Shown here in pieces: positions 23,701-35,700 of a stretch of 64,000 nucleotides of DNA. Source of the DNA: Undaria pinnatifida (lineage: Eukaryota; Sar; Phaeophyceae; Laminariales; Alariaceae); the NCBI GenBank assembly GCA_012845835.1, contig JABAKD010000016.1, positions 6,417,919 through 6,481,918 of the forward strand, in the 5' to 3' direction. A program made the translations under genes and the position numbers. The notes under the pieces were generated by a model, which did no database searches, had not been told where the DNA came from, and was given only the letters and a program-made list of their open reading frames with translations. The stretch's first letter is position 1. Every line of letters begins with the position of its first letter.

Positions 23701-26700
23701 TGCAACTGTAACTGTGGTGAACTATCGACCAAGGCTGCGGTAGGGGGAGTCACTGTTAGGCGGGGGGATTGGAGGCCTATTTTGACCCGAAAAAGCGGCA
23801 GGCTATTCGGATAGACCAGCCAAAAAAGATTAAAAATTGTGAAAAAGTAGAACTACCGCCATACCCCTCGTAACTGCTTGGTTTTAGCGTAGGTGCACAG
23901 AGAACTTGTATGTGATATATCTCGGAGGCGGAGATGATTTCGATCTTGACGTCATACAGACACCTTACACAGGTACATGCCGTTCGGATGACTTGCTTTT
24001 TGTAGCACAGGAGTACAAATTCACCTTTTTATAGACGGAAAGGTGCGGAGAAACATGTTTTTCCTGTGGTTTCTGCCTCTTGCTTCTATGGCGTGCTTGA
24101 ATAGTGCGGAAACGCATAGTCATACTCTGCATTGGGATGTGCAGCATACAGCAAAACAAACCCCGATCAAATCGACGTAGTATCCGTAGAAAACGATCTG
24201 GCGGAAAATCGCCCCTTCAGTCACTTTTTGGGGACCACGACAATCGATTCCGTGATAGGCAATTCGAAAAAACCAAAAGGAACCTCGACCAAGGGCAAAC
24301 GGAAAAAATGTCCTAGTGAACCGGGAGTGGTTGACAATGACTCGTACCATACGAGTAAGAGTGCGCGAGAACAGACACATACAAACTTAGAGCCTGACCT
24401 CAGGCGCGTGCTGAGAAGCCTTGGCCAAGACTCAAGGCCGGCGGCACGTACAGCAACAACGTACACGTGGGCTAGAGGTGGGGCGCGCCGCCACGGAGGT
24501 ATACGGGCGGCGCCGTATACCATGCGCGGTGCAGCACGGCCCAGAGGCTTGCTCAGCAGCAGTAGCAGCAGCAGCCAAGAAACAAGAGATCAGCCCTTAC
24601 TGCCTGATCCCTTCGTATCACATATGGGGCAGCACCGTTGTGCTGCCGGCCGCCGAGCCCAAGAGGCCGCTCACGCTCATGCGTCCATGTGTACGCTGCT
24701 GCTCTGCGCTCTGGGCCTGGAGGTGTACAGCAGTACGCTTCGTACGAGAAGCAAAGGCACCCCGGTGGGCTGATTTTTTTTTGCGAAAGGTTGATGGCGG
24801 CCTGTGGCAGCAGTGCTTTCTTTATGAATGCTACGCTCCGAACAGCTTTTTGCCGTAACGTGGTTTTGTTTTTCCCATCGCTGATTGGTTGATTCCTAAG
24901 ACTTTTTTTCGTAGAGAACGACCATGGGACATATTTCCCCCAAATTGTACGTCTAAAAGAATTCCATTACCAGGCCTAACTGTTGGGGGCTTTTTTAGCA
25001 GTGTGCTTGGGGTCACTCGCGCGAGTAATCCCCCAATTCCTGTGCCGTCTTTAGCGTTTGTGCTTCCTGAGTTTGCGATAGGAATCTGCAAATGGAATGT
25101 TTAGCTACGTTGCGCCAAAATATCGCCTGAGGTCCTTTTGTCCGTAAGTTATAGAGTATTAGAGTTACTGGTCCGAGTGCTGAAAACACGGTAGTAATAG
25201 TGAGGGTATGTCATAACATAATCATAACATCATTATAACATCATCATAACACCCCCCCTATGTTATAAGGTTTAGTTTGGGTAAGCTATTTGGTAACCTT
25301 TTGCAAATGGTCAAACGGGCTAATACCCCACTAATTCCTTAACACCTAATACCGTAGATCATAATCTATCATCATCATCTATTATCTTGTGTGCGGTAGT
25401 GGTCGGTGGACGCTTCGGGCAATTCGAAAAGGGAAAGGGCTCTCTAGATTTTGTCGCCGTGAAGTTAAAAACCCGCGTTCGCTTCGCACTATGCACCTGG
25501 TACTTCATTTCGAACAATAAAAAACACCCAACAGGGAAAAAGTGTGGTGGGACAAAAAGGGAGTGTGCGGCTAATTAGATGTGAAACTATATACCGGGTA
25601 CATGATCCCGTACATTAAATAGCACCCAACCGAGTCGGCGTCCCCGGTGGTCTGCTGCAGTGGTAAACCCCGTACCAGGTAAACTACTAAGGTCGATTTT
25701 GCGAGGTCGAGCCCCCGACTTCATAGGATATTTTCTTTGTCTAAAAGTTGATTTTCAGAAAGCTCCTGGCGTGTGTATGCAAAGTTCGATGCGCGTCAAT
25801 GGAGGAACAAACGCTGATTTTTTTCGCGACAGAAAGGATGGCACGCGCCGCTGTTGGGGGGGGGGGGATGGGGGGGTATGCTGTCCCGGACGTATGTTAT
25901 GAAAGGGGAGAGAGCTGAACAAAAACGTGTAAAGAAAACAGCCGAGATCGACACAAAAATAATGGAAAACGTAGCGGTACAAGACGGCAGTGTGCGGCTG
26001 GTCAGACGAGAGCACGTGTGCACTTAGTGGCGGTGCTCGAGTTCGTAAATTCGCGGTACACGGTAACAACGTAAATGTTTCAGAGTCCGAGGTGGACATT
26101 CGCATATAATCAATATCATCACGGTTTTTCGGAACCCCCCTGGATATGGTTATTTACTGCACATAGTAGCGGTGCATCACTGAAACACCCACCTCTTCAT
26201 ACTGGCACATTACTGTTAACGCTTCGAGCCTTTTTAAGAAATGAATCGACCTTTCGCCGTCATGTAGTGGAGTAGTGGACATTAGAGTTGCATGCCAGGA
26301 ATTTGGCGGTAGGGGGAGGGTAGCCATTTTTTTTGTGAGGGTGGTAAGGTGGTCACTCGAGGAGCTATACACACCTCACACAACCAACTGATTTTGGAGA
26401 AAATATGAACCCGCACCACGATGAACAAGCAAGCAAGCAGCCCATCCCACCCCATCATCGACGCGTAGGTGTATCACGAATAATAATGTAAAGCACGTTG
26501 CAACTGTACTAGCTGGCTACAATGCTGGTTCGTCGGTTGAAAAACCTCGTCAAATGCCAAACTATTTGTGTGAATGAATGCCACTTCCACCTTAGCACCT
26601 TAGCGTGTTAGCGTGCTAGCGTCTACAGTGCTACATCACTAGACTAGCAGGGTAGTTTCTCACCTGATGAAGCATGGTCCTGAGGTCGGAAATGTGTTTG

Positions 26701-29700
26701 CTCGCTTCTTCCAGCTTGTCCGCAAGGAGTTTCTGCCCGCACGGTCGATTAGAGTGCACGACAACTAATTTAGGCACTAATAATAGCGGTCACTCGAAAA
26801 CGCCTGCCTGCCTGCCTGCCTACCTGCCTGCCTGCCTGCCTACCTGCCTGCTTCTGTTAGGGTGTACCCTGTTTTTGTCCCAGAGGCTCCCCTTTCATGC
26901 ATGCTACTTACCTACTCTGTGCGGGTAGCCCCTGATATTGGAATTGGTGCGGCCCTCGCTTGAGGAGCTCTCTCCATAATACCATAATACGACACCCAAA
27001 ACCGGAACTTTATATAAATGAGAGAGTCCCCCCTCTATAGTGCGGTAGAGGTTGCACTTTTGGGCGAAACGTTTCTGATAATGTTGATAATGTTCCGGTT
27101 GAGCTCCCCGAAAGCGCGGCACTATCGGTTAGAAAGATATTTTTTACGAGTGAGCGTTTTTGTTTGAGGACTCTTAACTATAATAGCGCGCATAGAAACG
27201 CCTGTTGGGTTGCGCAAACGAATGTCTTCAAACTTCATGTTTGGGGTGATGATGGATGATGGATGATGATGTTGAGCTCCTCATGCTATGAGCTCAGAAA
27301 ATTCTTAGAATCTGCTGCACCCTTAACGTGGGATGACTCGAGGTGATATTCTCGACCTTGTTATGAATGGAATCACTCGAATGGAACTTCGTATTCGTAA
27401 TTATTCAACGAACAACGACATAGATAACAACAAAATTGATCCCAGAAAGGCCTCAGTGGAGGGCGAAAATGTAAGTAAGTACCAAAAGTACCCCCACTCC
27501 ATAACACGACGCCAAAAGGGCCCTACTCGATTATCTGCGCTATCAAATCTTCAGTTACCCAACTTTGCTACCACCGCCACAATGTTACAGTAGATTTACA
27601 ATAAAAAAACGCCACGTGGTGCACCGCACAACAGCAGTTTCACAAGAGTTTCCACTACGGTGTGCGGCGTTTAAAGTAGTAAAAAAAGTCAGATCACAAT
27701 CGACCCGGAAGCACATTTTGACCCGTGCCAAAGTCTAATGCTTTAAAAGGCCAACCCTTCAAGAGCCTAATGCTTCAGAAGTCTTATGCTTCTCATAATA
27801 GTCTCTGATTCATCAAGGGTCCATAGCTTCGGTTCCGCATGTTCGTTACGAAAGAACTGCCTGTTGAGCCACTTCATCCAGCCAATGTCACGTGACTCAA
27901 GCAAGCTAAATTAGGGCACGTGACCTTCAGTAGCTTAACAGCTAGTCCCTTCTAACGAACAAAATATCTGCTTTGGGCACTAGAACGTGGCTTGGCGAAC
28001 GAGGCGTAGGGACGACTTTGCTGGAGCTCGCGTCAACCTGAACCAGTCACACCTGTCGTACCCAGACTAAAGTGCCGTCATGCCATTCTGCTTCTATTTT
28101 TGGCCAGTGCCGACAACCATCACTCGTTTTAACCAGTCTTTCCTTGTGCAGTCCCAAAGGGGTTTCGTTGCCACAGGCCTACATATCTTGTCCGCCGTGT
28201 TGTTAACGTACCTCCATCCCGGCGCCAAAGCCACCCCTCGAATCAGCCCCCCATCCTGTGCCTGGCATGATTGAAGGGGGAGGCTGATTGGCGAACGTTT
28301 TAGCTTGCTCTTTGTCACGTCCGGCTGATCGCGCCCTCTGCAATGCAGTACAGTGTGCGTGCACAATCGAAAACGTGCAAACGAGGGAAACTTTCGCACA
28401 GCAGGTGATACAGGGCACGAAATATGCGTGCGCAATCGCAAACGTGCCAACGAGAGGATGGTCGCACGCATAGCAGTGCAGTAAAAGTATGCGTGCACAA
28501 TCGAACACGTGCAACCGAAATACATGGTCGCACAGTACAGAAGGACAGCAGGGGCAGCAAGATGTTTTGGCGTCACAACCAGTGCAGCACGCGTACTCCA
28601 TCGGACACGTTCAATCGAGAGGAAATTTACGGCACAGAAGGACAACAAGCTTGAGGGCACAAAACTTTTGGCATCGTCAATAGGGGGTTTGGAGGCCACC
28701 TGTTACAAGGCTTACCTTGGGCTGGGTAACCGATCGATCTTTACCCGGTTAGATCATAGGCAACACCTACACATTTCGCGTCGTCGAGGACACGGGTTCG
28801 AATCTCACGTGATTCGTAGCGGATGACACTTTTTTTCTTTTTTTTTCCGCACGCTTCTACTTTCCAGCTTCTGGACAAGCCGTGGTTACAGGTGCCGTCC
28901 CTTCTTCCCCCCGGTTCTTGCCTTCATTTTTTTTCACGCATAGGGTTCAGCAATCCCATTGCTCGTTGATTTTTCATCGAGTGTTGCTAACTCACGCTCT
29001 CGCGTTTTCCGCAAGTCAATTTGTGCGCAAGAAAAAGTCCCCACAAATTTTTACGATTATGCACTCGGGGGATTCGAGTCACGAAACTGACCTATACCAG
29101 GCTCGAGGATAATCTGATACACCACCGGGGCCACTGGCTACTATTTACTACCAGGTACAGTAGATAGCACCGCAACACAGCCTTCCCGCCACTTGTGTGT
29201 GTGGCGAGTGTTATACTCAATTTACGTTTCGTCGACGGCTGGAAAGAGGCAGCACGAATCGCCAGTCAGTGTGACCTTCCCGCAGAAGCCGTTGACAACA
29301 GCGGACGGTGCACTCATTCCCCCGGCGAAACGGGAAAAAATCGAATGCGCTCAAGTACGGTCATAAGGCAGGGCATGTTGACCGCCTGCGCTACAATCTT
29401 CAATCGTGCGTACAAAAAGAGCAAATATGTCCAGGAGATGGCAAGTTTTTCCCCGTTAGTCACCGTTTGGAGCCCTCACCCTGACTCAATTGTGTGCCGT
29501 CAGTCGCTTCTTTGGGAGCGCCCGCACACTAAAACTAGCATACTTCGAAGTATAACGCTTAGGCCGCCGTCCGTCACTGGCCTAAAGTACCGTCCCCCAA
29601 TGTGTTTACCAGAACAAGTCGCATCGTTGCTCGCCCATTCACCGCTTGCGCTCCTTCATGGCTTGCTAACTTCCGCTTGTACGGCAGGCACATACGGAGC

Positions 29701-32700
29701 GCAGTGGTGTCATCGACGTACTGCCTACTGACGCATGTCGCGGTAGGGGTGAGCAGGTAACTAACTTGTCAACTTTTCTGATAATCCTCACTTGTTCGAG
29801 TTTAACTACATTTTAGACTTCTTTCACTTCTTTGTTCTGAAAATTGTATTGGAAATTCGTCAGTGAGGCTTTGCCATGCCCATGCTTGTGACTTTCGATA
29901 GCTTCAACATTATACGGTCGGAATGTTTCGGCAGGGACCCATGAGCCAGCCCTTGCATCTATCTGCCGGAACGTTCAGATAGTCCTTTGATGCAGGTGGG
30001 AGTAGGTAGCTCTTGGATGGCTTTGATACGGTCTTCCCCAACTGCTACCTGTTCAGCAAAACATCGTGGCCTAAATATACGACAGATTTAGCATCAACCG
30101 CTACTTTAGACGGCTTCAGGGTGAGACCAGCTGCTTGCAACGCTACAAACGCGCTCTCCACAGATTTCAAATGATTGTCCTAAGTTGCGGACAAAACGCA
30201 GATATCGTCCATATAAATGAGCAACTCAGGGATATGGCCCAACATGGCCAAATGTTTCATGAGCCATTTATGCCGAGTCTGACACTGACACAAATAAACC
30301 AAACAATGATATTAAAGGCGACCTATACCTGATACACAGCCCCAAAACGAAGCATAACATCAAAGACAATCAAATACACTTACATACAATGAAGTACACA
30401 TCGGATGTATGTGTTGAGACGTGTTGGGTAAGCTCTTGGTCAAGGAGTCATATGTATAAACAGCGATAAATAGCTGACTGGATTCAACAGTGGAAACCGT
30501 ACCGTAGCAGGGCTGTACTGGGAACAACAACAATAACAACAACAACGACTACGCCTTCCTTGTGTCTCTGCTCGCAAGATCTCCTCCGACCTACAGTATT
30601 TTGGGCCTCAAGAACAAAACGAATTGTTTGAAATTAGTTACCTGGTAATTAATTAAGATTTACCAGGTAACTGTTTTAATGAATGTAATTGATCTCAATT
30701 GGTTTGTTTGCCGGTGTAACGGAGGTAAGGAGGGATTGGTTCATACTTTTTTTCTCTTTTCGGGATTCGAGGAGGCGATACATATACATACCGAGTGTAC
30801 CTAGCCGTCGACCTGTATCGGGAGAAGCGAATGGGCCCCCTGTCCCTGCTCACCTCAAGCTCCTCTGACCTATTTTTGGCCTCGAGAATTTCAGCGGCGG
30901 CCTTAGCATTGGCCGTCTCCGTAACCAGTCCAGACTGCTCACGAATTGCCTGACAGGTCACCAAGGGGAGAGGGTAGTGAGACACACTTGCCGCAATTGC
31001 GCCGAACTGGAAATAGTACGGCTGACTAGAGGCCTCCGTCTAGTTAATAGTTGGCTATTGGGTATTCCAGTTGCCGTAACTGCACCGAAGTGAAGAGAGT
31101 AGGGCTGTCAAGTTGGCTGACTTTTTTTTTTTTTTTTTTTCACACATATCTACTTTCCAGCCTCTGGACAAGCCGCGGTCACAGGTGTCGTCCCTTCTCC
31201 TCCCCGGTTCTTGCCTTCTTTTTTTTTCGCGCATAGGGTTCAGCACTCCCACTGCTCGTCGATTTTTCATCGAGTGTTGCTAACTCACGCTCTCGCGTTT
31301 TCCGCAACTCAATTTGTGCGCAAGAAAAAGTCCCCACGAATTTATACGAGTATGCACTCGGGGGGATTCGAACTCGCGAAACTGACCTATACCAGGCTCG
31401 AGGATAACCCGATACGCCACCGGGGTGACCATGGTCAACTGTAAGCCACAGACTAGTCATTGGCTGGCTACCAGGTATTAGGTATTCCAGTTGCGTGTGG
31501 AAAACTGCAGGAGTGGTTCTGTGTTTTTTGCATCCGGCTGGAGCGCTATTAATAGTGGCTCGATCGATGCGTGTTTACATTAGTCAGAACTAAGCCGTAG
31601 CCCAAGCAATAGATAGCTACTCCGAGTACTAAATAGTTGGGAATTTCGGCCAAACTCAGTATCAAAAATAAGCAAGAAATCGTTACGATACGGAACACGG
31701 ATCTGAGAGGTCCGGCTTTGTCGTGAACGAAGAAGACGCAGGCCAGTAATACCATAATAGTACGGTACGAGGGGTTGCGCCGCATTTTTGTGAGTGTCGT
31801 CAGCTGAGGACCTCTCACCCCAAAACTGATTTTGATACTGTAAACGTTTTTCGCTTGCCCCGATAAACAACCCGATGGCGTCACATGCCAAAAGTAAGGC
31901 AGAGGCGCACCATTTTTTCTCTCATACTACTCGCTGGAGGAGCTCTCTTATTATGCATATATCTACATATCTACATATTATATCTACATACATACATATA
32001 TACATACATACATACATACATACATACACACAAACATACATACATACATACATACATACATACATACATACATACATACATACATACATACATACATACA
32101 TACATACATACATACATACATACATACATACATACATGCATACATACATACATACATACATACATACATACATACATACATACATACATACATACATACA
32201 TACATACATACATACATACATACATACATACATACATACATACATACATACATACATACATACATACATACATACATACATACATACATACATACATACA
32301 TACATACATACATACATACATACATACATACATACATACATACATACATACATACATACATACATACATACATACATACATACATACATACATACATACT
32401 ACATACATACATACATACATACATACATACATACATACATACATACATACATACATACATACATACATACATACATACATACATACATACATACATACAT
32501 ACATACATACATACATACATACATACATACATACATACATACATACATACATACATACATACATACATACATACATACATACATACATACATACATACAT
32601 ACATACATACATACATACATACATACATACATACATACATACATACATACATACATACATACATACATACATACATACATACATACATACATACATACAT

Positions 32701-35700
32701 ACATACATACATACATACATACATACATACATACATACATACATACATACATACATACATACATACATACATACATACATACATACATACATACATACAT
32801 ACATACATACATACTACATACATACATACATACATACATACATACATACATACATACATACATACATACATACATACATACATACATACATACATACATA
32901 CATACATACATACATACATACATACATACATACATACATACATACATACATACATACATACATACATACATACATACATACATACATACATACATACATA
33001 CATACATACATACATACATACATACATACACACATACACACATAACTCACCCAAAAACTGATTTTGAGAAAAAAATAAAGTGCATTTTGCATTTTGTGAT
33101 GACCAAACCATCCCATGGCCTAGAAATAAATATATATATATCATCATTCTTATGTGGGGGGATTCGGGCAGGATTTTTTTTTCGTCTCGGCCTCAGTATG
33201 CGATTCGCGGAACTGGAATTCTCGGTCAAATAGCTTCGTTCGAGCGCCGTCTTCGGGGGGCGGCTCCAACGCCCTGCCCTGCCGTATCCGTTCCGCACCT
33301 CGACGTGAACGCGGATAGACACTGAGCGAGACAAGCGAGAAGTGCGTTTTTTTTTGTATTTTGGGCGGTATACGCCCGAGCTATTCTTGGATCTTGGCAT
33401 ATATATGTAGAGCTTGAACGAATAAATAAGGGACAACATTTCCAAATTGGCGTCATTTCCAAATTGGCGTCATTTCCAAATTGGCATCTAAAATTCTTCC
33501 CGACGATGCTTTTCCAAGGCCGCCTCGAAGCGCTTGCCCTATCGTAGCTACTTTTGCTGTGTGTCGTTTCCTTTCGGCTCAGTGGGTATAGTGCTACATA
33601 ACCAAGGAAGGATGTGTCGTGAGTACGATTCTCAACCAGATCATATTTGTTTGGTATTCAGGAGCGTGTGCGCTGCAGACGTTATGAAAGGTTATGACAG
33701 TTGCTAGTGTTCTCCCGAGTACTACTAACTGTAGTACGTGGAGAGGGGATAGCTCCGGAGATCGCTCTCGCGAAGTCGGTGATAATTAATTAACGAACTG
33801 GAAATCATATTTGGTTGGTTTTCTGCATGACCCACTCACTGTGAGTGTTACTGAGTCAAGTGACAGTGGGTAGTGCTATGTGTCGTGAGTTCGATTCTCA
33901 CCGACTTCATACTTGTCTTTTTCAAGCGTGCGCGCTGACGACATTATCAATGAATGATTATTTTGGTAGTTTAACATATATATGTAGTAGCACCACCCAC
34001 TGAGCTACTGAGTCAAGTGATTAAGTATAGCTCAGTGGGCAGTGCTGTAGCATTTCAGGGTCAAATCGCTTTGTTCGAATGCAGCCGTCCAAGCGAGAAG
34101 CGCGCAAAATTTTGTATTTTGAACGGTACTCTCCAGTTATTCTTCGGATCTTGATGTATGGAGAGGTTGATAAGATAAAACTTGGCAAGAGATAATTTCC
34201 AAATTGGCGTCATATTTTGTCCCAAAATAAATCATAATATTACTGTAAAAATCCCCATGGTACTGCGGTAGGGATCATAGTAGAAGTGAATTTGTTTATT
34301 GAATTTCGATAGGTACACGTACATACATACATGGATATAGACGTGGCAAGCGCACGCATGACTAAACGAGGAGAAGGTAGTAGTGATTATGGTTACGCCA
34401 GGAAAAGCCACAAAGCAGCATTATGAGTGGCTGCGTCCCCGGGCCTCGAGGGTTGTATTATACAAGTTCCTCCTGTTGTTAAGCTGAGCCACTCGGTGGT
34501 AGTAAGTAGACAGTATCCGCGAAAGAAATCAGTCAGTGGTGGCATGCATTCGTCCCCGTATCGCATTGTTTTTTTTTCCCCGAGAAGACTCTTAAGAGAA
34601 ATGTGTGAGGATGGCGTGCTTCGTTGTTGCTGTGGTCCCTGACTCCGTTGCTGTGGTCGTTTGCCGGTCAAGTGCAAGCGGTCGTGTTGATACGTAACTG
34701 ACAAATAAGTTCGTGTTGCTTCGTACTTGACGTGCTCGTTGCTGCTGATTTCTGATTGATCATCTCTTCTAGTGTTTTTTTTTTTCTTGCACACTTGTAC
34801 TTTTCAGTTTCTGGACATACAAGCTGTGGTCACAGGTGTCGTCCTTCCCTTCCCCCCCCCGGTTATTGCCTTCATTTTCTTGGCGCATAGGGTTCAGCAC
34901 CCACTGATAGTCGATTCTTCGTCGAGTGTTGCTAACTCACGCTCTCGCGCTTTCCGCAGGTCATTTAGTGCACAGGACGAAAATTTACTTGAAAAATTGT
35001 ACGAATACGCACTCGGGGGGATTCGACCTCACGAAGCTGTCCTATACCAGGCTCGAGGATATAACCGGATACGCCACCGGGGCAGTGAGTGGTTTAGAGC
35101 CGGTCGCCCCGGTGGTCGAGTGGGGTTACACTCCAATATTACTACTATTAACACTAGCGTTGGTCCCTGAGTTAAATAACCACCATTGTGAGCTTTGTTG
35201 GCTTTATTGATTTGCAGAATTAAATGGGGGAAAAATGATCAACTAACGGCTGAAATCGCTTACCATATAGCAGCGTGGGTGGGTACAAATCGACGCGAAT
35301 CGACGAGGGAAGAAAATGCTGAATTATTCTCGCGATAAAAATTAGGGCAGGTACCGTAGTGCGGAGGGAGGAGGGGAGCCCGCTATATGACCCCGGATCT
35401 AAGTTATACTACTGCATTATTGGGAGGACGAGAGTAATGCGAGCATCACAATAAATGGGATGGACATGGTCGGTCACCTTACTGGCCCCGGATGCTTGGT
35501 TGAGTAAAAATATCATAAGAAACGCACTCGACACGTTTCGTCGCCAGACTAAAGGGTCAGTCGGCGTGTGCTCGGATTTATCCGATCGAAATCTGAGGAA
35601 TGAAGCTCGGAACCGGATTCACTTGAAAACTGTAGCTATTAATAGTAGTACATTGTTATGATTGTTAGTCTATATCGAACTCTTGGCATTACCTTACATA

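Noticed and set aside
28094-28699. 201-codon minus-strand frame
   Set aside because: Largely the reverse of a 70-bp tandem repeat; no domain, and it overlaps frames on the other strand.
28720-28815. tRNA gene candidate (GGGTTCGAATCTC)
   Set aside because: The T stem pairs only partly and no cloverleaf could be drawn; more likely a SINE head.
29536-29556. loxP-like palindrome around ATACTTCGAAGTAT
   Set aside because: No 8-bp spacer or 13-bp arms; only a coincidental resemblance.
29195-29731. 178-codon plus-strand frame
   Set aside because: No recognisable motif, no splice context, and part of it is a repeat-like segment shared with about 16065-16110.
31875-33233. Very long open frames (up to 452 codons) encoding THIH or MYVC repeats
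   Set aside because: They are the six-frame translation of the ACAT tetranucleotide satellite.
33850-33915. tRNA gene candidate with perfect T arm (GTGAGTTCGATTCTCAC)
   Set aside because: No acceptable D or anticodon stem; treated as a tRNA-derived fragment.
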